Positions 1 through 7,196 of a stretch of 11,557 bases of DNA are shown one piece after another; positions within the stretch are counted from its first letter, which is position 1; each line of letters begins with the position of its first letter. The position numbers and the translations under genes were made by a program. The stretch spans positions 1-11,557 of the forward strand of contig JBLIIR010000040.1 in NCBI GenBank assembly GCA_047635255.1. Direction: 5' to 3'. Source of the stretch: Porticoccus sp047635255. GTDB taxonomy: Bacteria; Pseudomonadota; Gammaproteobacteria; Pseudomonadales; Porticoccaceae. The notes below the pieces were generated by a model. The model was not told the DNA's origin. It made no database searches and saw only the letters and a list, made by a program, of their open reading frames with translations.

Positions 1-1311
1 TAATAGCACCCCAAAGCCATCACCTTTTCCATTAAGAGGCCGAGCTTCTTTTGGTCGCTTCGTGACTGCAGCTTTAGACTGCCTTTTTTTAGAATTTTTA
101 ACACCCTTTTTCTCAAGTTTCTTTTTCTTTGTACCGGCTACTTTCCCAGAATTTTTAAGATTTTTTGGGCCGCTATAGCTGGCTGCGAGCCCCTTAACTG
201 TTCTTCGTTCAAAACGGATTTTCAGGTAGCGCTCGATGCTAGACATTTGATTCCAGTCGTTGGCCTCAATTAAGGTAATCGCCTTGCCTTTTTCTCCAGC
301 ACGACCGGTTCGCCCAATACGATGTATATGTTCATCTCCAGATAGCGCAAGGTTGAAATTGATCACTAACTCTACATTGTTAATGTCTAATCCGCGGGCT
401 GCCAGATCGGTGGCAACAAGTATCTCTATACTGCCTTGACGGAATTTATGCATGATTTGTTTTCGGTCGCTTTGGGGTATCTCGCCGTGGATACAAGCAG
501 ATCGATATTTTTTAAAGCTCAATAAGTTGCTGAGTTGTTGGCACTGTATTCGGGTTTTACAGAAAATAAAGACTTTCTGTGCTTTTTCCTCATTGATCAC
601 CGCTTCAACCAACGCTTCTTTATGTTTTTTGTGGTCACACAAAATAATTTGTTGAATGATTTGTGGGGGGAGCTGTCGAGAGGGACCAACTTCTATAAAT
701 TTTGGATCCATAAAGGTTGCTTTGATCCGCCCAAGCTCTTTGTGGTGAAGTGTTGCTGAAAACAGTAAATTCTGCCTCTCTTGGCTACAGCTTGCTGCAA
801 TCGTATGCATGTCAATAGCAAAACCCATATCGAGCATTCGATCTGCTTCATCCAATACCAGAACCTCTAGATCATTAAGATCAGGCGTCCCTCTTTCAAT
901 ATGTTCCACCAGCCTCCCTGGGGTTGCTATAAGAATTTCTGGGTTCTTTCTGAGAGTTGCCACCTGGTATTTAAATGCTTCCCCTCCAATGATGAGGCCG
1001 CATTTAATGTAAGTGAAAGATGCTAGTTGCTCTAGATAGTTTTTTGTTTGCAGTGCTAATTCTCGCGTGGGAAGCAAAATAAGAGCACGAGTACCAGACT
1101 TAGGGGCATCCTGCATCAAGATGCGCTGTAATATAGGTAGTAGAAATGCCGCAGTTTTTCCGCTACCCGTCTGCGCTGACACCATGAGGTCTTTACCTTC
1201 CAGTATTAGTGGAATTGCTTGTTCTTGAACACCCGTAGCCTCAGTTAAAGCCATTTTTTCCAAGGCTTTAAGCAGTTGTTTGTGTAGAAAAAGAGAGTGA
1301 AAAGGAGTCAA
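1..1311 (-). CDS. DEAD-box ATP-dependent RNA helicase (3' end outside window)
   Basis: ATP-driven RNA unwinding or remodelling enzyme of helicase superfamily 2, cytoplasmic. 437 codons are visible with no stop, so the C-terminus lies beyond the left edge. Motifs in order: upstream aromatic F4 and Q-motif glutamine Q29, Walker A AQTGSGKT (46-53), PTRELALQ (81-88), TPGRL (130-134), DEAD (154-157), SAT (185-187), ARGLDI (305-310), HRIGRTGR (330-337). From about residue 383 the tail is very Lys-rich and low in complexity, typical of RNA-binding extensions. The start is TTG at 1311: an in-frame TAG lies six codons upstream, AGGAAGG sits 5 nt before the TTG, and the first internal ATG (residue 20) would remove F4. 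DEADRMLDMGFA resembles SrmB and RhlE-type proteins, which assist ribosome assembly and RNA decay, but I cannot assign a subgroup with confidence. It lies 76 bp downstream of the efflux operon on the same strand. Confidence 0.95.
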   Translation of the reverse strand, partial: MTPFHSLFLHKQLLKALEKMALTEATGVQEQAIPLILEGKDLMVSAQTGSGKTAAFLLPILQRILMQDAPKSGTRALILLPTRELALQTKNYLEQLASFTYIKCGLIIGGEAFKYQVATLRKNPEILIATPGRLVEHIERGTPDLNDLEVLVLDEADRMLDMGFAIDMHTIAASCSQERQNLLFSATLHHKELGRIKATFMDPKFIEVGPSRQLPPQIIQQIILCDHKKHKEALVEAVINEEKAQKVFIFCKTRIQCQQLSNLLSFKKYRSACIHGEIPQSDRKQIMHKFRQGSIEILVATDLAARGLDINNVELVINFNLALSGDEHIHRIGRTGRAGEKGKAITLIEANDWNQMSSIERYLKIRFERRTVKGLAASYSGPKNLKNSGKVAGTKKKKLEKKGVKNSKKRQSKAAVTKRPKEARPLNGKGDGFGVLL

Positions 1312-1353
1312 TGGAACCTTCCTGAGCTAATGTGTCTGATTTATGGTTAAGTT

Positions 1354-1371
1354 GAAATAACTAGTAATTTC
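1354..1371. repeat. 18-bp near-perfect palindrome between pump gene and helicase gene
   Basis: The bases GAAATAACTAGTAATTTC pair symmetrically at 8 of 9 positions. TTAAG/CTTAA arms flank it with a small offset, which extends the dyad. It occupies the 76-bp gap after the pump stop codon and before the helicase TTG. It could be an operator for the helicase gene, or an AT-rich hairpin ending the efflux transcript. There is no U-tract after it on the minus strand, so an intrinsic terminator is doubtful. Confidence 0.4.
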
Positions 1372-1387
1372 TTAATATTTAAGCGGA

Positions 1388-4300
1388 CTATTTTTTTCTA
1401 CGATTAATAAAGTCTAGAGTTATTGGGGTTATGTTTTTTATAGAAGAAAGCTTCCCCATCAGCTCTTCTCCCATTACCAATAGACAAGGGGTTAGAACAA
1501 GAGTTAGCAGGGTGGCAAATGTTAACCCTCCGGCAATTGCACTAGCCAGTTGTGTCCACCATTGTGTAGAGGGCGCACCAAAGCTAATACTGCGATCAAC
1601 AAGGTCTATATTCATGGCTAGCACCATGGGCATTAACCCAAGGACGGTAGTGAAGGCCGTTAAAAATACAGGACGGAGTCTTCTTCGGCCGGTTTCTAGG
1701 GCAGCATCAATGGGATTAAAGCCATTTTTACGCATGCGATTATAGGTATCTATCAACACTATGTTGTTGTTAACTACAATACCGGCCAATGCGATAATAC
1801 CTAGTCCAACCATGACTATTCCAAAGGGTTGCGCTGTTATGAGGAGCCCTAAAAGCACTCCTGTGGTAGAAAAAACGATAGCAGATAACACTAGAAGCGC
1901 TTGGTAAATAGAGTTGAACTGGGTAACCAAAACTAAAGCCATTAGTATTAATGCGGTCAAGAAAGCACCAAGAAGAAATTGCATGGCTTCCCGTTTTTCT
2001 TTGTCCTCCCCTTTGAAATGGATGTATACCTGAGGATCCGGGTTTGTAGATTTTAAAATTTTCACCAGTGCTTTGAGTTGCGTATCTGGCAGCACATCTT
2101 CAGCAACATCGGCTTTTAATGTAATAGTTCGATGCGCGTTAACTCGAGTGATGGAGCCACTCTTGGGAGCTGGCTGTATAGTTACAAAATTTCTGATGGG
2201 AATCATCCCGGCCGCTGTGGAGATACGTAATTGATCTAATTGGCCTAAATGACGATCACTGGCGGGGAATCTAACCATAACATCCACCTCATCATCGTTG
2301 TCATCTGGACGATAATCCGTCACTTTTATGCCTGAGGTAAGCATTTTTATTGACTGACCAAGTGTTGCTATATCTGCGCCATAACGAGCAGCTAAAGCCC
2401 TATCAACTTCAATCTGCCATTCAATTCCTGGCAGGGGTAAATTATCCTCAATATCCACATAGCCGCCCTGATCCTCCATAAGTTGACGAATTTTTTTTAC
2501 AGCAGGTGGTACTCGAGAAAAATCATAAGCATTAAATTCAAGATGTATTGGCTTGCCTGCTCCTGGACCATCTTTGGATTTACGAAATTCAAGTTTAATG
2601 CCTGGAATACCCGAAGTCAGTTCTCGCATTTCATTGAAAATCTCTACAGCAGGCCGCCTTTTATCCCAATTTATAAATTCTAGTTGAATGGTTCCAATGA
2701 CATCCGCTGAAGTATCTTTTCGATTCTCTTTGTTGAATGAGCGAGCATACACTGAACGTATTTCTTTCATGTCTGATATTCGATCCTCTACTTTTCTGAC
2801 AATCTTATCTTTTTCGTATATTGAAAGATCGCCTCTAGCTTGGATTTGGATTAAACCAAATTCAGGCTCAACTTCAGGAAAGAACTCGAGGCCTTTGCTC
2901 AAGAATCCATATAAAATAAAAACACTTGTCATTACAGTAAGAGATACTCCTAGGGTTTTTGCCGGCATTTTCAAAAGTTTCCCCAGAAACTGGATATATT
3001 TTTCTGTGATAGGCCCACTGGCTACCTGGCTCGGTATTTTATTTTTTTGGTTAATAGCTGTACCCAGCACAGGAATAAAAACTAATGCCATGGATAGAGA
3101 GGCAATTAAAGCAATGATTACTGTGATGGGGAGAAATTTCATAAATTCTCCCACCATACCAGGCCAAACAAGCAGCGGCATAAAAACTGCCAGAGTAGTG
3201 ATAGTCGAGGTGGTTATTGGCCAAGCCATTCGTTTCGCTGCAGAGAGGTAGGCTTCTTGCGGCAGCATTCCTTCATTCATTCGCCTGTCAGCTAGCTCAA
3301 CTACAATGATTGCACCATCAACTAACATACCAACCACAAGGATGAGGCTAAATAGGACTACAATGTTAAGAGTGTAGCCGAGGGTATTTAATACAAGTAT
3401 TGCTGCAAGAAAGGAGCTTGGTATTGCAAGACCAACCAGCAAAGCAGACCGAAATCCTAGGGCAGCAATCATGACAATAATAACAAGAATGATTGCTGAA
3501 AGAATGTTGTTTTGTAGGTCATTCAGCATGGCTCTAATTTTATTGGATTTGTCTTGCATATAACGTACTTCTAGTGAAGCTGGTAGTAGTTGACGTTCGG
3601 CTTCAACAAGCTCCCTGACATCATTAATAGTTTCAATAATGTTAGCGCCAACTCGCTTCTTGATTTCTAATGTTACAGCAGCCCGCCCCTCAACTCGTGC
3701 AAAACTTGCCGGATCTTTATAGCTTCGTTTGATGCTAGCAATTTGGCCGAATGTGACCACGCGATCGCCTTCTACTTTGACCGGCATACTTAATGCGTCT
3801 TCCAGATTTTCGATAACACCTGGTACTTTGAGTACCAGTCGACCAGCTCCGGAGTCTAATGCTCCAGCTGCAACTAAAAGATTGTTGTTGCGGACAAAAG
3901 AGAAAAGCTCCTCATATTTTACTTGGTACGTCTCCATGACAGCTGGATCTACTATTATCTCAAGAATTGCCTCTCGATCACCGCCAATGTTTGCCTCCAA
4001 GACGCCCGGTAATGATTCAATCCGATCCTTTAGGGATCGAGCGATCCCAACTAAGGTGGTTTCAGGCACAGGGCCAGATAAAGAGACAGTTAGCACAGGA
4101 AATAAAGCCACATTTATTTCTATTACATCTGGCTCATCTGTATCGTCTGGAAGTTCCGTTTTGGCTGTATCAACTTTTTCTCGCACATCTGATTTAGCTT
4201 TTTTGCTATCAAATCCTGCACTGAATTCAAGTTGAACCGAAGCGTACCCCTCTCCAGAAGTGCTCCTCATTTCTTTCAATCCTGTTATGGATTGTAATTC

Positions 4301-4507
4301 TTTTTCCATCGGTTTAACGAGTAGTCGTTCGGCGTCCTCTGGGGAGATGCCTTCATGTCTCATAGAGACATAAATAAAGGGAATAGCAATGTCTGGCTCA
4401 GCCTCTTTGGGTATATTCTGATAGGCAGTGGCGCCAAAAATTAAAACAAATAGCAAGCCAAGAAGAACAGTTCTACTGCGTGAAAATGCGAGATCAATGA
4501 TCGTCAT
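1388..4507 (-). CDS. RND-family efflux pump, inner-membrane permease subunit
   Basis: Proton-driven inner-membrane transporter that expels small molecules from the periplasm or membrane, working with an adaptor and an outer-membrane channel. At 1039 residues it has AcrB-like length and layout: TM1 near 11-28, a porter domain about 35-330, TM2-6 about 333-485, TM7 about 515-537, a second porter domain about 545-835, TM8-12 about 843-1012. The tandem halves and the RLRPVFLT segment after TM10 mark the family. TM4 reads GMLVDGAIIVVE, so D397 matches AcrB D407 but G398 replaces D408; in TM10 N913 replaces K940. The start is ATG at 4507, 13 nt after the adaptor stop, with TGAGG overlapping that stop. 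A TTG at 4564 would add 19 residues without family support. The substrate cannot be read from sequence; the metal-pump signature of CzcA is incomplete (no equivalent of D402). Confidence 0.93.
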   Translation of the reverse strand: MTIIDLAFSRSRTVLLGLLFVLIFGATAYQNIPKEAEPDIAIPFIYVSMRHEGISPEDAERLLVKPMEKELQSITGLKEMRSTSGEGYASVQLEFSAGFDSKKAKSDVREKVDTAKTELPDDTDEPDVIEINVALFPVLTVSLSGPVPETTLVGIARSLKDRIESLPGVLEANIGGDREAILEIIVDPAVMETYQVKYEELFSFVRNNNLLVAAGALDSGAGRLVLKVPGVIENLEDALSMPVKVEGDRVVTFGQIASIKRSYKDPASFARVEGRAAVTLEIKKRVGANIIETINDVRELVEAERQLLPASLEVRYMQDKSNKIRAMLNDLQNNILSAIILVIIVMIAALGFRSALLVGLAIPSSFLAAILVLNTLGYTLNIVVLFSLILVVGMLVDGAIIVVELADRRMNEGMLPQEAYLSAAKRMAWPITTSTITTLAVFMPLLVWPGMVGEFMKFLPITVIIALIASLSMALVFIPVLGTAINQKNKIPSQVASGPITEKYIQFLGKLLKMPAKTLGVSLTVMTSVFILYGFLSKGLEFFPEVEPEFGLIQIQARGDLSIYEKDKIVRKVEDRISDMKEIRSVYARSFNKENRKDTSADVIGTIQLEFINWDKRRPAVEIFNEMRELTSGIPGIKLEFRKSKDGPGAGKPIHLEFNAYDFSRVPPAVKKIRQLMEDQGGYVDIEDNLPLPGIEWQIEVDRALAARYGADIATLGQSIKMLTSGIKVTDYRPDDNDDEVDVMVRFPASDRHLGQLDQLRISTAAGMIPIRNFVTIQPAPKSGSITRVNAHRTITLKADVAEDVLPDTQLKALVKILKSTNPDPQVYIHFKGEDKEKREAMQFLLGAFLTALILMALVLVTQFNSIYQALLVLSAIVFSTTGVLLGLLITAQPFGIVMVGLGIIALAGIVVNNNIVLIDTYNRMRKNGFNPIDAALETGRRRLRPVFLTAFTTVLGLMPMVLAMNIDLVDRSISFGAPSTQWWTQLASAIAGGLTFATLLTLVLTPCLLVMGEELMGKLSSIKNITPITLDFINRRKK

Positions 4508-4520
4508 CGGAATAACAGCC

Positions 4521-5576
4521 TCAAGATGGGGGAACCCCTTGCACAGATTCACCCTCGTTAACAAATCCGTGACCCTGAGTAATAATTCGCAGCGTATGAG
4601 GTAGGCCTGTTATCCAAATTCCTTTTGCTTCTGTGCGCAGGAGATGAATGGGATGGAAGCTAACTAGGCCTTTTTCAGTTATAGATTTTATCCCCACATT
4701 ACCTTTGATATCCAAGGAAAGACTTGCTGCGGATATAAAGTGAGCAGTCGCATATCCTGTGGTGATATGCATTCTAGCGCTAACCCCAGACTTCAGCGTT
4801 CTAGCAGGATTGGCTAGTTCTACCTCCACTCTGAAACTATGGGTTTTTTCGCCTCCAGCGCTGGCAATATAACTGAGTTTGCCGTTAGCTTCCTGTCCGT
4901 CTAGCAGGTGAATCTTGACCGCTTGCCCAAGACGTAGTTTTCCGACACTTTGTTGTGAAACATAGCCTATCGCCTTGACTGTTGATTCATCTAAAATAAG
5001 AGCGAGGGCGTCCCCTTTTTCGACATGACTTCCAACTTCCACCATACGGTCTTCCAGTACCCCGCTAAATGGTGTTTTAATTAAGATGTTTCCTCGTTCT
5101 GACACCATCTTTCTAAGGTTCGTTTCAGCCATTGCAACTTTATTACTGACTATTTCGAGCTTGGGCTTTATGGAGGGATTATTGAGCGCTAGTTCTCGTA
5201 GCTGTGATTCTTTATCTTTAGTAGCCGTCAGTTGTGCTTTAGCGCTAAAAAATTGAGCCGATCGATCTGCTGTAGCTAATCTAAAAAGAAGAGATCCGTC
5301 TGCAACAAAAGAGCCTCTTTCTCCTATAATTTTTAGCACATGCGCTGCAGTATGCGATCTGATTGTTATTTCTCTCAGAGGTCTTATCTCACCTTGCACA
5401 GTAATTTCATCTGAAATTTCTTGTGAGGTAATCTCTGTGACTTCCACAATCATTTTTTGCTTTAGGTTGGATAAATTTGATGAATCGGGCACCTGGGTGG
5501 CAGTGAATAATCCACTAAGCATCCATAGCACGACTACCGAGCTTATTATTAGTGGAAAGCGAATCGATTTTTTCAT
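4521..5576 (-). CDS. RND efflux periplasmic adaptor (HlyD/membrane-fusion family)
   Basis: Periplasmic adaptor of 351 residues that links the pump encoded downstream to an outer-membrane channel. One N-terminal hydrophobic segment (about 8-24) acts as anchor or uncleaved signal; there is no lipobox cysteine. The family layout is visible: first lipoyl half with QGEIRPL (61-67), a short alpha hairpin (about 103-160), second lipoyl half with IKTPFSGVL (166-174) and VGSHVEKGDAL (181-191), beta-barrel about 199-275, membrane-proximal domain to the end. The hairpin is short compared with AcrA. It is first in a two-gene operon, with the pump start 13 nt beyond its stop. The ATG at 5576 has no good ribosome-binding site, only AAAAGAT nearby, and lies 2 nt after the stop of a 27-codon ORF, which may supply ribosomes by coupling. 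No outer-membrane factor or regulator gene is adjacent. Confidence 0.9.
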   Translation of the reverse strand: MKKSIRFPLIISSVVVLWMLSGLFTATQVPDSSNLSNLKQKMIVEVTEITSQEISDEITVQGEIRPLREITIRSHTAAHVLKIIGERGSFVADGSLLFRLATADRSAQFFSAKAQLTATKDKESQLRELALNNPSIKPKLEIVSNKVAMAETNLRKMVSERGNILIKTPFSGVLEDRMVEVGSHVEKGDALALILDESTVKAIGYVSQQSVGKLRLGQAVKIHLLDGQEANGKLSYIASAGGEKTHSFRVEVELANPARTLKSGVSARMHITTGYATAHFISAASLSLDIKGNVGIKSITEKGLVSFHPIHLLRTEAKGIWITGLPHTLRIITQGHGFVNEGESVQGVPPS

Positions 5577-5578
5577 AA

Positions 5579-5662
5579 TTATCTTTTAAGTATATTATTA
5601 AGTAATTCGATTAGCGCCGCAAGGACCAGGGCTTTCAGCTCCATACCGAAAATCTGATTCAT
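5579..5662 (-). CDS. possible 27-aa leader ORF ahead of the efflux adaptor
   Basis: An ATG at 5662 opens 27 codons ending in TAA, and TAATTATG places that stop 2 nt before the adaptor start. The peptide is hydrophobic and Leu/Ala-rich with charged ends (FGMELKALVLAALIELLNNI in the middle), and would suit an amphipathic or membrane helix. A second ATG at 5644 would give 21 residues. Neither start has a clear Shine-Dalgarno sequence, which counts against it, and an ORF this short can arise by chance. If real it could be a coupling leader peptide or a small membrane protein of the efflux system. I do not recognise the peptide. Confidence 0.3.
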   Translation of the reverse strand: MNQIFGMELKALVLAALIELLNNILKR

Positions 5663-5720
5663 CGGTAACGGGGAGATGTGTTATGCAATACCCCTTGTGT
5701 TAAGAAGTGACCGAGGTTGT

Positions 5721-5747
5721 TTTATATGCTCATGATAGTATGGCCAA
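5721..5747 (-). promoter_or_regulatory. candidate promoter for the efflux operon
   Basis: On the minus strand a TATAAA box (5721-5726) lies downstream of TTGGCC (5742-5747) with a 15-bp spacer, shorter than the usual 16-18. Transcription from here would give a leader of roughly 140 nt containing the 27-codon ORF. A second AT-rich candidate, TATACT at 5590-5595, would give an almost leaderless adaptor mRNA. Both are weak calls made by eye. Confidence 0.3.
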
Positions 5748-5812
5748 GCCTTTAATAAAATAATTATTAAAGCACAGAGAAAAGATTTACTAATGACGGC
5801 GTTAAATTTAGC

Positions 5813-5818
5813 TATAAT
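5813..5818 (+). promoter_or_regulatory. -10 box of the thioesterase gene promoter
   Basis: A perfect TATAAT lies 33 bp before the thioesterase ATG, giving an expected leader of about 25 nt. I see no good -35 at 16-18 bp; the nearest partial match, ATGACG at 5793-5798, has only a 14-bp spacer. The promoter may be activator-dependent, or this box may be chance in AT-rich DNA. Confidence 0.4.
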
Positions 5819-5850
5819 TGAAAAATATTAGATAATAAATTATTGGGGTT

Positions 5851-6255
5851 ATGATGCTTTTTCGAACTAGAAAAATGATTAGCGCTAGGGACTTAAATTC
5901 AAACGGTACTTTATTTGGCGGCCGAGTCTTGGCATGGATTGATGAAGAAGCGTTTATATTTGCGACTTGCCAGATCGGCTCTGAAAAATTAGTCACCAAG
6001 CTGATCTCTAAGGTTGAATTTGTTTCCACAGCTAGAATTGGAGATATTGTCGAAATAGGTACCGAGCTAGTCAATCTCGGGACGACTTCGTTAACGTTAT
6101 CCTGTGTTGTTAGAAATAAAAAGACCACCAAGGTTATTACTCAGGTTTCTGAATTAGTTTTTGTCCATGTTGACGAGGATGGTATTCCATCGCCGCACGG
6201 GATCACAAAACCTGTTGATGATGTTGTGTCTAGCGGAAGAGGTCTTATTGAATAG
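5851..6255 (+). CDS. YciA-like hotdog-fold acyl-CoA thioesterase
   Basis: Hydrolyses acyl-CoA to free fatty acid and CoA in the cytoplasm. The protein is 134 residues, a single hotdog domain close to the usual YciA length. The segment NGTLFGGRVLAWIDEEA (18-34) matches the family signature NGDIFGG...MD; D31 aligns with the catalytic aspartate (Asp44 in the Haemophilus enzyme). A central stretch with VEFVSTARIGDIVEIG fits the second strand-turn region. Two ATGs lie in tandem; GGGG sits 2 nt before the first and 5 nt before the second, so initiation at 5854 is equally or more likely. The gene is transcribed away from the efflux operon and precedes a kinase-fold gene with a hairpin between them. 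A damaged copy of its 3' half lies at 7037-7162. Substrate chain length cannot be told from sequence. Confidence 0.85.
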   Translation: MMLFRTRKMISARDLNSNGTLFGGRVLAWIDEEAFIFATCQIGSEKLVTKLISKVEFVSTARIGDIVEIGTELVNLGTTSLTLSCVVRNKKTTKVITQVSELVFVHVDEDGIPSPHGITKPVDDVVSSGRGLIE

Positions 6256-6271
6256 CTTCTTTCTTTGATCC

Positions 6272-6298
6272 AAGTATGTTGAGAACAGCAACATACTT
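6272..6298 (+). terminator. 10-bp hairpin between thioesterase and kinase-fold genes
   Basis: AAGTATGTTG and CAACATACTT form a perfect 10-bp stem around a 7-nt loop, 17 nt after the thioesterase stop. The stem is AT-rich and only three T's follow, so it would be a weak terminator or an mRNA-stabilising or attenuating structure. It ends 21 nt before the next gene and could set how much transcription continues into it. Confidence 0.5.
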
Positions 6299-6319
6299 TA
6301 GCTAGCTGGCATTTATGTT

Positions 6320-6973
6320 ATGAAAAGACTCTCTCAGGATGAATATTTGGTAAAACGCCACAGAGCAGAGGTTATTGAAGCCGATAGTTTTGGCGACAAA
6401 GTGTTATACCTTCCTGATGGAACTTACTTTAAGTTATTTAGACGTAAGCGATTGATTTCGTATTCGTTAGTTTTTTCATATGCGAAACAGTTTGCACTAA
6501 ATGCATTAAAACTAAAAAAACTTGGTATTCCTACCGTAACAGTTATTGATGTTTATCGTATCCCTTCAGTGCATCGAATAGCTGTGCACTATGAGGCTTT
6601 GGAGGGTCGTATACTGAGCTCTTTATCTTGTGAATTTGATGAGGCTTTGATGTTTAAATTTGGTGAGTTTCTCAGATATCTTCACGATAACGGCGTCTAT
6701 TTTCGCTCACTTCATTTTTCTAATGTGGTTCTCACCCCAGAAAATAACATGGGCATCATTGATATCGCTGACATATATTTTAAGGAATTTTTAACTCGCT
6801 CGCTCTCTTTGAGGTTAAGAGTCAGAAACTTCAAGCATATTTTTAGGTATGCAGAAGACCAAAGAATTTTAAGCGAGAGGTTGGAAGCTTTTGAAAAAGG
6901 ATATGAATCTAGAGGTCAATCAGTTGTTACACATCAAATATTAGAAAATATGTGCATGCAAGATTTCAAATAA
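6320..6973 (+). CDS. InaA/WaaP-like kinase-fold protein (toluene-tolerance type)
   Basis: A 217-residue protein resembling the lipopolysaccharide-kinase/InaA group, whose pseudomonad members are often annotated as toluene tolerance proteins. Visible kinase-like elements: a YFKLFRRKR strand (37-44) whose K38 could be the nucleotide-binding lysine, a helix ending LRYLHDNGVYF (118-128), the catalytic-loop position FRSLHFSN (128-135), and GIIDIAD (145-151) whose D148 fits the metal-binding aspartate. The usual HRD is FRS, so the catalytic aspartate is replaced by S130. From memory FRSLH is shared by relatives, so this is probably family-typical and not recent damage. No signal peptide or membrane segment is seen; it is probably cytoplasmic, facing envelope precursors. 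No strong ribosome-binding site precedes the ATG. It sits between the thioesterase gene and that gene's relic. Its substrate, and whether it is active at all, are unknown. Confidence 0.65.
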   Translation: MKRLSQDEYLVKRHRAEVIEADSFGDKVLYLPDGTYFKLFRRKRLISYSLVFSYAKQFALNALKLKKLGIPTVTVIDVYRIPSVHRIAVHYEALEGRILSSLSCEFDEALMFKFGEFLRYLHDNGVYFRSLHFSNVVLTPENNMGIIDIADIYFKEFLTRSLSLRLRVRNFKHIFRYAEDQRILSERLEAFEKGYESRGQSVVTHQILENMCMQDFK

Positions 6974-6990
6974 TACTAAAATTGATTTAA

Positions 6991-7016
6991 TTAAAAAAAT
7001 TAAGCACGGCGCGTGC
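6991..7016 (-). terminator. rho-independent terminator for tRNA-Phe / asmA operon
   Basis: On the minus strand GCACG-CGC-CGTGC (7016-7004) forms a GC-rich 5-bp stem with a 3-nt loop and is followed by TTAATTTTTTT. It lies about 180 bp beyond the tRNA 3' end and just after the convergent kinase-fold gene. The plus strand has no U-tract after the stem, so it acts mainly in the minus direction. The stem is short, which limits confidence. Confidence 0.5.
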
Positions 7017-7036
7017 AATGGTTTAGGTGAGTTTGA

Positions 7037-7162
7037 GGTGATGAGTTAATCAGGCTTGGGATGATTTCATTATTTTTATCTTGTGTTGTTAGAAATAAAA
7101 AGACCACCAAAGTCATCACTCAGATTTTTGAACTAGTTTTTGTCCATATCGATAGAGGGTGA
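7037..7162 (+). pseudogene. relic of a duplicated thioesterase gene (3' half)
   Basis: This stretch aligns without gaps to 6058-6183 of the intact thioesterase gene, at a constant offset of 979 bp. A run of 29 identical bases (7082-7110 against 6103-6131) lies in its middle; by hand I count 93 identical of 117 over 7037-7153, with most differences being transitions. Read in the matching frame it gives 41 codons and TGA, keeping VVRNKKTTKVITQ and ELVFVH, while losing similarity after VHID. The 5' half with the catalytic aspartate is absent; between 7010 and 7036 only scattered frameshifted similarity can be suspected. There is no start codon with a ribosome-binding site, so I treat it as dead. 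The tRNA-Phe transcript would cross it in antisense. Confidence 0.8.
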
Positions 7163-7196
7163 ATTTTTGGCGTGATGTAGTTTTTATTCCAAGAAA

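Noticed and set aside
452..1012. Several short plus-strand ORFs
   Set aside because: They are shadows of the DEAD-box helicase, whose complete motif series is on the minus strand.
4508..4564. 19-residue N-terminal extension of the RND pump from a TTG at 4564
   Set aside because: It overlaps the adaptor gene and lacks family support; MTIIDLAFSRSR from ATG 4507 is the normal RND start.
5586..5604. Direct repeat TTAAGTA (5586-5592 and 5598-5604) before the adaptor gene
   Set aside because: Short and AT-rich, and it falls inside the candidate small ORF; not distinguishable from chance by eye.
1421..5854. The 14-mer TTATTGGGGTTATG occurring near 1421 and again near 5841
   Set aside because: One copy is inside the pump coding region, the other in the thioesterase leader; nothing around them is shared, so it is probably chance.
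5808..6131. 107-codon minus-strand ORF opposite the thioesterase gene
   Set aside because: It is antisense to a clear hotdog-domain protein and has no coding features of its own.
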